64,000 nt of DNA from assembly GCF_030704535.1 (NCBI RefSeq), contig NC_081813.1, positions 5,231,001 to 5,295,000 on the forward strand, in the 5' to 3' direction. The notes beneath the pieces were generated by a model that made no database searches, had not been told where the DNA came from, and was given only the letters and a program-made list of their open reading frames with translations. The stretch's first letter is position 1. Every line of letters starts with the position of its first letter. The position numbers and the translations under genes are program-made. Shown here in pieces: positions 13,104 through 25,349 of this stretch. This DNA is from Vitis vinifera. Taxonomy: Eukaryota; Streptophyta; Magnoliopsida; Vitales; Vitaceae.

Positions 13104-13555
13104 AAGATATAACCAAATAAGACTAAGATACGAAATAATGAGACCAAAGAATTTGTCTCTAAAAGATATGAAAAAATGAGAGTTAAATATAAATTAACCC
13201 GATATAGGTATAAATTTAACAAGAGAAATATTAGCTATGCTTAAATGTGTGAATTTAGGAAAATCTAAAATTTCGATCATAATTTTTCATGATTAAATCA
13301 ACTATATATAGGAATGGTTGAAAATAATGAAAGCAATGTATAACCAAATGGGACTAAGAAAAATAATGAAACCAAAAAATTTGTCTCTAAAAGGTAGCAA
13401 TAAATGAGAACCAAGTATGAATCAACTAAATATAGGTATAAATTTAAATAAAGAAATATTAGCTATGCTTAAATGTGTGAATTTAGGAAAATCTAAATTT
13501 GGTCATAATTTTTCATCATTACATCAACTATATATAGGAATGGTTGAAAGAGTAG
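13104..13555. repeat. Tandem duplication, about 230-bp unit, two copies
   Basis: The first copy runs about 13104-13330 and the second about 13336-13555. Shared blocks include TATAACCAAAT, TTTGTCTCTAAAAG, GAAATATTAGCTATGCTTAA and AACTATATATAGGAATGGTT. It directly abuts the PDR tail fragment that follows. Confidence 0.8.
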
Positions 13556-13559
13556 TAAA

Positions 13560-14031
13560 TTTGGAAGGCTGTGATTTTACAATTCAAAGTATAGCTGCTT
13601 CATTTGGATATGATCATCAGGATACCACTGTATGAGCACCAAACTTTCTTACATTGAATGAGTTGAATAGGAAAACAGAACTAATTCTCTTCATGGGTCA
13701 AGCATATAACAAGAAATGGGATCTGTAAGTGCAGTCATGGAACTGCTGAAAATACCTCTGAACTTTCTGATGAAGGCCAAAACTTTTCTTTTTGCTAGCT
13801 CAAGTCTAAATTTAATACTATTGTTTCACTGTTACATTTGTGTCAAGTAGTCTGTCTTCGATATCTCCAAACTGTGGTGTAACCAATCCATACAAAGTCC
13901 ATGCAACTGGACATGCCCAATAATACCATCTCCACCACACAGGAATCCTCTGCATTCATTAAGGAAGAAATGCAACAAAATGAGACAGTTTTGTATCCAT
14001 GTGCTAAACAAAGTTCCAATTTAAAGAATTA
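13560..14031 (-). pseudogene. Tail fragment of a further PDR copy (exon 24 remnant plus 3' flank)
   Basis: The sequence matches the 3' flank and last exon of PDR-C. The exon 24 remnant is about 13821-13949 and keeps its 3' splice acceptor. The C-terminal codons and stop have been removed by a deletion joining the 3' flank (near 13820) to codons for DTNVTVK. Homology stops at 14031, inside intron 23, where unrelated AT-rich DNA begins. No other exons are present, so this is a relic of a sixth copy or a dispersed fragment of one. Confidence 0.85.
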
Positions 14032-14368
14032 TGAATCATTGTAAAAGAGTAAATTTATGGACATACAAATTAATATAATTGTAGGAAAAAATAGGATTTG
14101 ACTCACTAATACGAAAATATATAGAAAAAATAGCCTCAAATTGTTATTCCCTAAAATATCCTTTTTACTTATCATGTTATCAACACCAATTGATAACTAG
14201 ATTCCTTCAAGTAAATTTATTATTATTATTATAGGAAAAAGTAGGTTTTGACTCACTAATATGAAAATATATAGAAAAAATAACTTCAAATTATTATTCC
14301 CTAAAATGTCTTTTTTACTTATTATGTTATCAACACCAATTGACAACTAAATTCCTTCACGTAAATTT

Positions 14369-14415
<47 letters not shown>

Positions 14416-16572
14416 CTTCACGTAAATTTATTGTTATTATTATTATTATTATTATTATTAAAAATGCCCTAAACAATCAAAGTCCTTAAAATTAACCTCA
14501 ACTTACCTTAATGAAAAAAAATCATACGAAGACCTTGGAAAAAACCATAAACCTTATTTTCAGCAAACTCAAATTAGCTAAGGTTTTACCTACTAGTTAT
14601 ATTCACACTCTTTCAAATTACCTCACTTTTGCTATGAGATGTTTGTTTATAGAAAAAAAAATCAACTTTTCCTAAAGGGTCTTTGTTTTTGGAGAAAAAA
14701 AATCTAAAATGATAATAATAATAATAAATATCTAAAAGGAAGATAATTAATTACGTGGAGTTTAGTTGTCAATTAATGTTGATGACATGACAAGTAAAAA
14801 TGGCATTTTAAAAAATAATTAGATGACTCATTAAAAATTGCATGTATTTCAAATTATTTTAAAATAAATAAATATAATATCCATATACAAAATTTAGAGT
14901 TCTTTTTTTTTCATATATTTTCATATTAGTGAATCAAAACCCATTTTCCCCCCATAATTATATACTCAATTTATATATTAGCCATTATTTGATAAAATTT
15001 AAAATTATTTTTAAAATATCAAAATCAAGCCCTAGATAACTCACCATTAAAAAAATATTTAAGAAGTTATAAAAAGCTCCTTTTATTATATTTTTATGGT
15101 ATATAGTAGAATTTAAATAAAATTAATTCTAAAATTTTTAAAAATTAAAACAAAAAAAAATCATTTATAAAAGTTATTAACCATTAATAATTGATAGTGG
15201 TTGTATTATAAAAAAAAAAAAAAGAAGGTTGTATTAGTCTTGTCATTGATATTCATAATTGATAATATCATATATTAAAATTATTAACCATTACTAATAA
15301 ATCAACACTAATTATTAATTATTTAGACCTATTTTACAAAAAAAGAATGAAAATTTTAAATTAATATACCAAAATTAGTTTTAGAAGCATATAGAGAAGA
15401 TTGAGAATAAAATTTGAGTTTTGTGGTGTTGTTTTAGTGTTTTAAGTTTTGAAACTTGAGTTAAGTGATTGTTCTTTGCTCTGTTTGGTTGTTGAGAAAA
15501 ATAGAAGAAGATTAAGAATTCAACTTAAGTTTCGTGGTTATTGCTTTGGTGTTTGAAGTTTTGAAACTCGAGCCAAATGGTTGTGCTAATATATGTATCT
15601 TTTTTTGTATGGATTCTAACCAAATCATGGTGAACACACTTGTGCACACATCCAAGAACATATATATCAAATTTGAACAACCGTATAATGCAGTTGTATT
15701 GACCATACAAAGATAATGAACAAACTATGTAAAGGGTATACAAGACAAATCATGGATTTTGAACAGCTATACAAGACCGTTACATTGACTATATAGGAGC
15801 AATGAACCAACTATACAAAATTAATGAACTAACTACATAAAAAGTGTACAAAATAGGACATGAATTTTGAACAACCATACAATACAGTTGCATTCACTTT
15901 ATAAGGCCAATGAACTAATTATACAACCAATGTATGAATTTGAATGTTTGTTTACAACTTATTTCTATCCCTCGCCAAAACACCTCAAAGGTTTATGACA
16001 ATAAAAAGAAAAAAAAAAGTATTAATTTTTTTTTCAAATTTTAAAAAATCCAATAAATATAAAAATAGATTTTTATTTTTTAAAGATAAAATTAAAAATT
16101 GAAAAAAATATGATAAATTTAATTTTTTTTATCTTTAACTTAATTTGTAAATATTTTAAAAATAAATAGGAAAATTAAAATATTGCAATTGATTTTTAAG
16201 ATAAAATTTGAAAACAAAAAATAACAATAACTTTCATATAAAATATAAAAACTTTTAGATACTTAGGTGGTGTTTATTTTTTTTACTTAATTCAAAATAG
16301 AACCTTAATGTTTAATAGTGTTAAATATTAGGTTGTTTGTTTTTATAGTATTTTATTTCTATTAAGTATTAAAAAGTAAAAAAAATAAATATGTTATTTT
16401 TTCTATTTAGAAAAAGCTACATATTTTGGCTTTTTCTATTTAATAAAAAGTTTATAATAAGTCATGAAAAAAGTAGAAAAACAAATAACCTAAATTCTAA
16501 AACTAAATTGCTTTCAGCAAAAAGCCAAAAAAAAAAACACCACCTTAAACTAAAGAGGTAATGGTAATAAAA

Positions 16573-16578
<6 letters not shown>
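14032..16578. other. AT-rich intergenic DNA shared with the C-D and D-E intervals
   Basis: Blocks of this stretch recur with several percent divergence at 27310-28730 and at 40770-41640 plus 44090-45360, so it is the distal part of the ancestral PDR repeat unit. At 15650-15950 it carries imperfect internal repeats built on GAACAA(C/T) and ATACAA words; most of these are deleted in the C-D interval near 28305. No gene was recognised. Confidence 0.7.
14373..14460. repeat. (TTA)n microsatellite in two blocks
   Basis: TTA runs occupy 14373-14414 and 14434-14460, separated by a short copy of the flanking word CCTTCACGTAAATTTATTG. This suggests local slippage duplication. Length is likely to vary between individuals. 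Confidence 0.9.

Positions 16579-16618
<40 letters not shown>
16579..16618. repeat. Poly(A) tract of 40 bases
   Basis: An uninterrupted A run. Left of it the sequence is homologous to 28440-28715 and 45070-45365; right of it the homology stops and a different sequence begins. It therefore marks a rearrangement breakpoint. Confidence 0.9.
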
Positions 16619-16622
<4 letters not shown>

Positions 16623-17180
16623 ACCCCTGACTTGGTCCCCATGTTCGATATTGTACTATTAAACACACTTCATTCAAATCCATTCAAATTGCAGTCTTTG
16701 TATGAAGAGACTTAGCTCTGTTCATGGGGCATTACCTTGTTCAATGCTGAGTTTGAGCAGCAAACATAGCTCCCTTGAGTCCTAGAGACCTCAATGTGAC
16801 TTTTACAGAGTCAGATGATCCCTTGCATGTCTTTTACCCTTGTTTAGATGGCGAGAAAATTAGAAGAAAAGGTTTTAGAAACTCACCACTAAGCAAGGAT
16901 TCATGCAGAATTTGTTATGGGATGATGCACAGAATATTTGCCTTCTTTCTCCTCTGTTCTACAAGCTAAATGCACATACTAAAGTGTAGTATATAACTTT
17001 GTATTAACTCAATGAGATAGTGACACTTCTCAGACTAATAGAATGGTTTGATCAAATTCTGCAAGTATAAACAGTAAAGATCTCAGCTGAGCAAACAACT
17101 TTGTATTACTTTTTCATGTTGGCCACAATCACTAGATCCTCTATCCCCTGTTGAACTTTTTTGCTGTTAATGAACTCAAA
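16619..17180. other. Unique block of about 560 bp downstream of PDR-C, unidentified
   Basis: Higher GC than its surroundings and not repeated elsewhere in the window. It lies between the poly(A) breakpoint and the conserved PDR 3' flank that begins near 17184. An open frame at 16775-16969 on the plus strand has no recognisable similarity. It could be a captured gene fragment or a small retroposed sequence; I cannot identify it. Confidence 0.5.
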
Positions 17181-18156
17181 AATCAAATTTAGCTTTTTCT
17201 ATTTGAAAAAACCTCATTTTCAAGGGAAGACATTATTAAATCCTCCTTGATGGTGGTAAAGCTAGGGAAAGAAAAAGAAACAACAAATCTTAATATGATG
17301 TTTCTAGGAACCCTATCTTCAATGAAGCAAACTAGTTTTATGGGGCCTAATTGACTGGAAGTTCTTATTTTCATTTGTCCAAATAAAGAAATATTCAAAA
17401 ACTGAAAATCTGTTTTCCTCTCACAATTCTGAACAATCAAAGCAAGTATTAATAAAAAACACTCAGAATATGACAGATTTTGAACTTAATCTCATCTAGA
17501 TTCACCTACTCAAGAAATTTGATGAGTTTTTGAGACTGGAAGAGTCAGGTCAAATCCACATCTCTATAAATTTGGAAGGCAGTGATTCTACAATTCAAAG
17601 TATAACTGCTTCATTTGGATATGATCATCAGGATACCACTGTGTGAGCACCAAACTTTCTTACATTGAATGAGATGAATACTAGGAAAACTGAACTAATT
17701 CTCTTCATGTGTCAAGCATATAACTAGAAATGGGATCTGTAAGTGCAGTCATGGAACTACTGGAAATACCTGTGAACTTTCTGAAGGCCAAACTTTTCTT
17801 TTTGCTAGCTCAAGTCTAAATTTAATACTATTCCAAACCCTGCCCCTCATACACATTTCATGGTTTTGAAACCATACTATTTTCATGCTGATACCTGTCT
17901 TTATGATTTCAGCTGCTTAAAGCAGAGACTGAAAGTGGAGCACCATACCAGTAAGTTGGTCATCAAGATGAAAGGATTGCATAAGGTTATATTATTCTCT
18001 TGAATTTCAAATTTCAAATTACATACAACTGGGAGAAAACAAAATACAAGAATTTAACAAGATAAATATTACCTCCTCATAGCAGGGCTATCAATACTAT
18101 CTAACAGCCTATACATAGAACGAAACCATTTTTTCATCTTTGAAGAACTTGAGCTT
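17181..18156 (-). other. 3' flank of PDR-C
   Basis: This stretch contains the untranslated end of PDR-C and conserved downstream DNA. The same block, with the word TTGGAAGGCAGTGATTCTAC, occurs below PDR-B (near 7907), the fragment, PDR-D (near 30976) and PDR-E (near 47624). I could not place the polyadenylation site. No gene of its own. Confidence 0.6.
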
Positions 18157-21100
18157 TTATCGCCTTTGGAAGTTAAATGCCTTAATGGAAAAGGCAAAGA
18201 TAAATAAGAAAAGCACCGTAAACCCAACAATCACAGCTGCAACCACTCCCAGGAAATCATGTTCAAACCCAAAATAGTCATCCAAGTATTGTTTCACTGT
18301 TACATTTGTGTCAAGTAGTCTGTCTTCGATATCTCCATACTGTGATGTAACCAATCCATACAAAGTCCATGCAACTGGACATGCCCAATAATACCATCTC
18401 CACCACACAGGAATCCTCTGCATTCATCATGGAAGAAATGCAACAAAATGAGACGGTTTCATATCCATGTGCTAAATAAAGTTCCAATTTAAAGAATTAT
18501 GGGTTGAGAGCACTAACAGTCCGTGGGATGATAAAACCTGAGAAGAGGTTCCATAATGCATAAAATGCTGCAGCAATGATGGCAGCAATATGTTGATTTG
18601 GTGTGGCAGCCACAGCCATCATGCCAAAAAAGGTGAAGTATAATAGGCTGAAGAACGTAAAAAAAATATACCAGAAGAACTTAGCAGTTGTCCATTCAAA
18701 TCCAATCATTGCATAAACTATAGCACCATACACTACAGCTTGTGAAAAGACATATGGTATCTCAACTAAAGCCTGAAACAAGAGATGAATTTTGATCAAT
18801 AAAACGCATAAAGCATTCGAGATATACAAAGTCTATAGGATAAGAAAACTTGTTACCTGTGCAAAGGCATATGGCATGGCTGAATACATTCCTGCAGCTC
18901 TTTCTCTGTAAAAGACTGTCCGTTCGACTACCACGACTGGCTGCACCGATTGGCCATTCTGAAACCCAAGGAAGATAACAGCAGCATACATAGAGCCCAT
19001 TGCATTAGACAGATCTTGTTGCCTTGTTCTGCATTTTCCCATGTGAAGTAAAAATTGAAGTTGATATGGAGAAGCATACTGAGTTCTCAAAATTCTTAAC
19101 TTACTTCAAATTACCTTTGGGTGCCGAGATCCCAGAACATTGTCCCAAACATCAAGGCTATGAAAGTTGTGAAGAAAAATCTCACTGCCGTGTATGGTGG
19201 ATTGCGCCAGTATGACCAACGTTGTTTCCATAAGCATGCCATACATTGGGTGAAGAAGGACTGGGAGTATTGAGTAGGGAAATAGAGGTCCTTAGAACCA
19301 GGGGTAGGTTGGCTCAATTCTTTAAGTAAATCTTTGTTATTCCTGAAACATATGCCACATTTTAGAAAAGGCTTCAACAACAAATTCAAGCTTGCATGAT
19401 GAACTTTGAGATGGCTGTATATGACATTTTAATATCATAAAGCATTCAGATATCCTATATTTGAATCACCTGTATAGATCTGAGTTTTTGTAAATTTCAG
19501 TGAAATCCACCCCCAAAATTAATTCTTGTGCAGAAGTGGTAACTTCCAACATCCAAGTTGCAGGGTTATAACCATCTTTGATTTTACTCACTCCTTCAAT
19601 TCCCTAAATGAAAGCCAGTCACATGTATTAGTAAGCACTTTATATGAATTAACTCAAAATAAAGTATTTTGCTTATAGCTTTTACTTTATCATGGGAGCA
19701 TACCTCAAAATACTTTATCAGATGGGAAGAATGTCTACCCAGTGGTCCCACATATATCTCTTGCCCTCCACGCTTCAACAGGAGCAACTTCAAATGCATT
19801 TTGAATATGTCAGTACTTACATTCAGGAGAGCATAGAAGAGAATAAATCCTTTCTATCCATTAACATTTCCCACCTCATCAAAGGCTTCAAAGATGTCAA
19901 TACTTGGCTGATGGATGGTGCACACAACTGTTCTTCCTGTGTCCACTGTGTTCCTGACTGTTCTCATAACAATTGCAGCAGCTCTTGCATCTAGCCCTGA
20001 AGTTGGCTCATCCATGAATATTATTGAGGGATTTGCCACAAGCTCAACTGCAATGGTCAGCCTCTTGCGCTGCTCGGTTGAGAGACCATTTACACCTGGC
20101 AACCCAACTAGTGCATCCCTTAATGGGGTCAGTTCCACGAGCTCCATGACTTCCTCAATGAACATCTGTAACCATTAGCAAGGATTACAAATTGTTTGAA
20201 CCAGCACTTTTCCCCACAGTGAAGCTCAACCAAGTTTGAAAAATATGGAAACAACTCAAGAAAGTCTCACCATTCTGGTTTCAGCATCCACATCAGGAGA
20301 CAACCGCAGCCAAGCTGAGTAGAGCAAGGACTCGTGGATAGTAACATGAGGAGAGTGGATGTCATTCTGCTCACAGTATCCACAAATTCGAGCAAAAGTC
20401 TCTTGCTTCTTTGGGTAGCCAGAAATGCTGATGTTTCCCTCAATATATCCACCAGTTTTCCGACCAGCCAATACATCCATGAGAGTGGTTTTACCAGCAC
20501 CACTAACACCCATCAGAGCTGTAAGAACACCTGGCCTGAAAGCACCACTCACCCCCTTCAGAAGCTCCAATTTGTCTTCAAGGACACCCTGACTTTTCAT
20601 TTCCTGGAAATTCAATTCAAACAACTTAGTTCTCATTTTTGGTTTATTAGTACAGTAACAACACTCCTATGCAGCTAAAATGTACATTATTTGCAAAAAT
20701 ATGAAGTTACCTCTGGCATGTCAACTGAGTATCTAATATCATCAAAGGTGATAGAATGTGGTTGGAATGGGAGAACCATCCCTTTTTTCTTGTTATGGTT
20801 AGCCTCAGCAATGGCTTCTTCTGTCACATATGAGAATGTAGATGAGATACTTCTCCCAATTTCCCCTCCCCTCTCTGCAAGTTAAGTTTAAATTTAGTGA
20901 GCCATATAACACATGCAGTTAAATGACAACATGTAAGAGTTTCATCACTTGTGGATGCAGTTTGGTCAATTGAGCCTTTTCTATGGGATGATAACTCGAT
21001 CTTTCCTCCAGTTTTGGCATTGTCAGACTCTTCTGTTATCACAGCTTGAGGCTTCTCAAATGCTGCACAATTTGCACAAATCTTAATGCACCAACATCCA

Positions 21101-24100
21101 ATATTTTAGGAGTTTCAATGCAGAGATGGTAAAGATACCCACGATTTAGGTAAGTGAGAGCCACAGTGTAAAAGAAGTTGAAGACAAATATGAATCCAAG
21201 CAGTGCCCCGGCTCCTATCCAGCACCAGTGTGCCTCTGTGAAGAACCCACGAGACTTCAATACTGTGACTCCAAGGGATTCTGTTGAAGTGGTAGAAGCA
21301 TTCTGAAAATTGGAAATACATTTAATCATCAGTTACTGACACAAATAAACACAAATATTTACATGGACGATTCAAGTAACTTACTTTGCTCCAACTTTTC
21401 CCAAGGAATTCATTTACCACTATTGCGTTCTGTGCATACATCAGAGGGGAAGACCAGTAAACCCAAATCCACCATTTCTTGATATTTTCTGCAGCATTGA
21501 CCAAATACAAAAAGAAAACAAAAATCCATTATTAGGGTTTATGCACAAGAAGGTTCTACAATTCCTAAAAAAATCTTTCATCCTTATACCTCGTGATAGG
21601 ACAAAACCACCCAATGCAAAGAGTAAAAGTAATGCAAATGTCCCAAATGTGTTTGCAATAATCATGTTTCTACTAGCTGCTGCTATAAATCGAAATAATG
21701 AAGATGCCACCTGATTAAGAAGCAAGAGGAGAAGATACTGTCTAAACAACCTGCAATAAAAGATCTGTTCATTGAGCATTGATCATTTTGGAACAGAGAA
21801 AACATGTGAAACAAATCTGGACAAGTTTCAACATCATAACTTTTTAACTTTTACCTTCCCACATTTGGATCAAATCCAATGACATAATAAGTGATGAATA
21901 CCCAAACACCAACTTCAACAAATGTGATGGGGATCTTGAGGAACCATGAGGGAAGAGCATATGCCCATGCAGGATAGAAAAGTAGGCCTCTTTGCTTGTA
22001 AAAGACAGGAAGTTTTACAATGGTCATGGCAAGTTCTGACATTCCATTAAACATGACAGTGATGACAATGAAGAACAAAGCGCCAGTGTAAATGTTTCCA
22101 TCTTCTGTTGTGTTTTTGTGCATTTCAGTTCTTAGGAAGATTGTCATGCCAATCACTGCCATTATTGTGAGCTAAAAGCAGAAATAGACTTAATAAATTA
22201 GGATCACATATAGAAAATTAAAAACCATCATTGTAAGTAACAACAGTAATAATACTCACTTGGGTGAGCTTGAAAATATAGACAAATGAGTTCCTCTTCA
22301 TCAGCAAGTACTCCCTTGCAATGCAAGCATCCAACAGTTCCTTCTTTCTAACACCATACTTTTCGGTTTTCATAGCAGCTGGGTGGCTTTTGGTTTTGTC
22401 AAATGGAGTTGCAAGCTCATCTCCTAGTTTCCGTCCAATGTGAAATGACTGGAATGCCTCAGCAAATTCCTTGACTGTGACAAAACTGTAAGGCTCATCT
22501 TTACATATCCAATACTGCTCCTGATCTTTCCTAGATGTTACCTGTAATCAATTTTAAAATTCATGTTCTAGCTTGGGTTTTTCTAAAGAAGGGGAAAAAA
22601 ATGAGAATATGCCAAAAGCTACAAAGCTATTAGCACTCACTTCTTGTAGGAAGTCTGCCACACCCTTCCTTTCAGGACATCTGAACCCCATGGATTCAAA
22701 AAAGTCAAGAACGTCTTCACGAGGACCCTGATAAACAATCTGGCTATCAGAGAGGAGAATGATGTCATCAAAAAGATTGTAAGTCTCAGGTGCTGGCTGG
22801 AGGAGAGAGATGAGAGCTGTCCCTTTGAAAATGTGGATGTTTTGTCTGAGAGAATTCACGATTTGATAAGTCGTTGAGCTATCCAAGCCAGTAGAGATCT
22901 CATCCATGAACAGTGCCTTTGATGGTCCAACCAGCATCTCACCTATCATTCATATATTTTCAATTAGTTGAACTATATTAGATTAATGAAGGAAAAAATA
23001 TCTTCTTCTTTTTTCTTTTTTTTCTTTTTTTTCCTGTTAGGACACAAATTATCCTACCAGTTGTGACACGCTTCCTTTGTCCTCCAGAGATACCCCTCAC
23101 CATTTCATCTCCTACCATGGTGTCTGCACAAACTTCTAGTCCCAGAATCTGTAAATTTAAGTGTAAATGAAAATAAACAAATTATGAGTTAGAATTGGAT
23201 TTTCTTAGAAATCTGTATTCTATCATTGAAAGTTTTATGGTTCTGATACCTTTAATGTATAATCAGTGATCACATTCTCCTTTTGCCCTTCAGCTGCCAC
23301 TGCCTGAAATGTTAGAAACCAATAATGAAAATCTCAACCACCATTAAAGCTAGTTTGGTTCATCAAGAAATTCCGTGGATAAGACCACAGAACATGAAGA
23401 AAACAAAGTCAATTTGCCTATCCATGTGAGAGATCAAAATTTTCATTCTAGAGAAGACAAGAGTCCATGTTCTCCACTAAAAACAAATAGCTCAAATTCT
23501 GCAGAACTGGTGAAAATTTCACAAAGTAGCTTCTGTCTCACCTTCATGAAGACATCAATATCAGGATCAGGCTTAATATTTGCTGATTTCTCTCTTCTTG
23601 AGAGCTCTGCTAACATGTCTGCAGATAACCACAAAAAGAGTCAATATCCTGGCCTATGCAAATGTCATACAACTACATTCACAACCTTCAAAAACAAAGA
23701 AAATAAAAATGAAAGGCAATGGTTTAGACAAACCATATCGATCTCCAACACCCTGGCATCTTGCAGAGAAGGCCAAGGTTTCCCGTACAGTCATTTCTCC
23801 TATATGGGTATCGAGTTGACTTATGTAGGCAGCAGTTCTCTGGGGTACAAACTCATTCATGCCATGACCATTGTATGTCACGCTTCCCATAACCTAAACA
23901 AGAAATTTCAGTGTCCAAATTGGATATGAGATTAAAGAGCTAAAGATTGAATATTCATCAAAGAAAAAGCAATGATTTTTTTTTTCCATTCAACCTTTAG
24001 ACTGGAATCAAGCTTTCCCGACAAAGCCAATAAGAGAGTGGTCTTTCCAGAACTTGGAGGACCCAAAAGCAATGTCATTCTGCCGAAAAAATAAAATAAA

Positions 24101-25113
24101 ATAAATAAATAAAAATAAAAATAAATAAATAAAGCTAAAAAAATGGAGTAAGGATCTTCAGGAGATTCTAAATTTGAGAAAGGAAAAATTCATTTGTTTT
24201 CCAAACAATTTTTTAGAAATAAATTCATATTCTCACCTTCGAGGTTTGATGATTCCGCTAACATCATGAAGAATAGTGAATTTCTTCTTTCTACTTGGAA
24301 GAATCCGAAGGGCGTTCAAGATATCCTTTAAAACAGAAAGAAAAATTATAATCTAAAAACAAACTTACCCAAGAGAATATTTATTGCTTGGCTAGTGATC
24401 TGTATTTGCATTTTAGCTACCTCAATTTGATTAAAAGCAGAATTAATGAATGAAGGCAAAGCTCTGCTTCCTACATAAGCTTCTGCATCAATGGTAAGAT
24501 GCTCAAATCTAACTTCAATTTCGGGAAGATCAATTCCAACTCTGAAAAATGGAAGAGAAATGAAAATCCATTATTAAGAAGTCAAAGGATGATGCTGTTT
24601 GGTTGGGATGAAAATATAGGAAACATGAAAATCCATTATTAAAAAGTCAAAGCAAGATGCTGTTTGGTTGCAAAGAAAATGTAGGAAACACTATCAGGCA
24701 TATTTAAGGTGAATTCTTTCTTATCCACTGTTTTCACTTTTCAATGTTCAAAAAGAGGCAAGGAACGCAAGAAAAGAGAAATCGCACCTATCAATACGAT
24801 TCTTGAGCTTCAACAAGAACTTCTCATTGTCCTCATCGGCGATTTTCACCAAACGCTCCACCAAATTTTTCCTTTCCTGAAGCCCAAGGTTGTGTATATC
24901 AACTTCATTGGCCTCACCCTCTGATCCCATCAGCAAACCTTTCCTCATCCGATTGTAGGTGGGAAGTTTCTCGAGGGCGGCCCATTTCAAAGCTTCCTCA
25001 TCATCTTCATCCCCTGAAGTTCGGGAGAAAACCTCCGCACCAGAGTTCCTCCATATGGAAGAACTGTCCTTCCTTAAACTACCACTGGCTCTATAAATTT
25101 CAGCCGTTGCCAT
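18157..25113 (-). CDS. PDR-C: full-length ABCG/PDR ABC transporter, 24 exons, 1454 aa
   Basis: ATP-driven plasma-membrane exporter of the plant PDR subfamily. Exons: 24788-25113, 24421-24541, 24237-24325, 23995-24079, 23734-23893, 23542-23618, 23250-23303, 23058-23148, 22641-22942, 22260-22541, 21855-22171, 21590-21750, 21385-21488, 21143-21302, 20949-21062, 20711-20874, 20271-20603, 19875-20165, 19704-19787, 19470-19603, 19115-19342, 18857-19028, 18518-18772, 18157-18417. All lengths equal those of D and E, and the frame is open throughout. Motifs: GPPSSGKT and [12 protein letters not shown] (NBD1), GVSGAGKT and LSTEQRKR with [10 protein letters not shown] (NBD2), two multi-span membrane domains, C-terminus AFNFQRR. 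Oddities: donors of exons 14 and 15 have C and A at position -1 instead of G, changing the split codons to Pro and Lys, and the exon 19 acceptor is AAG. The product is probably functional if those sites splice. Confidence 0.94.
24085..24133. repeat. AAATAA-type simple repeat in PDR-C intron 3
   Basis: A run of AAATAA/AAAATA words just upstream of the exon 4 acceptor on the coding strand, where it reads as a T-rich tract. It is absent from the same intron in PDR-D and PDR-E. It could serve as an extended polypyrimidine-like tract or simply be slippage. Confidence 0.7.
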
Positions 25114-25341
25114 TGCAACACGAAACGAGGAACCCTCCCTGCAAAACTAACCAAACCCACTAGAACCCAGAAACCTTTCCTACAAATCAGAGGGAAAAAA
25201 AACCCAAATTTCGAGCTCTGGAGCTGAAAAAGCTCAAAATCAGAGATGGGTCGCCTCCACCCTTTCCTCTATGCATGCAATTCCGTCTCTTTGCATTGTT
25301 AAAACTTTGTTCCATGTTGGAAAAATGTGAAGAATGGAAGG

Positions 25342-25349
25342 TTTATATA
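25342..25349 (-). promoter_or_regulatory. TATA box of PDR-C
   Basis: The minus strand reads TATATAAA 229 bp upstream of the ATG. The whole leader and promoter from 25114 to about 26100 closely matches that of PDR-D and PDR-E, more closely than the gene body does. Confidence 0.6.

Noticed and set aside
16775..16969. 64-residue plus-strand frame in the unique block
   Set aside because: No recognisable domain and no splice or promoter support; kept only as part of the unidentified block.
19915..20178. 87-residue plus-strand frame opposite NBD2, repeated in D and E
   Set aside because: It is the antisense of the highly conserved NBD2 exon 18; its conservation follows from the sense strand.
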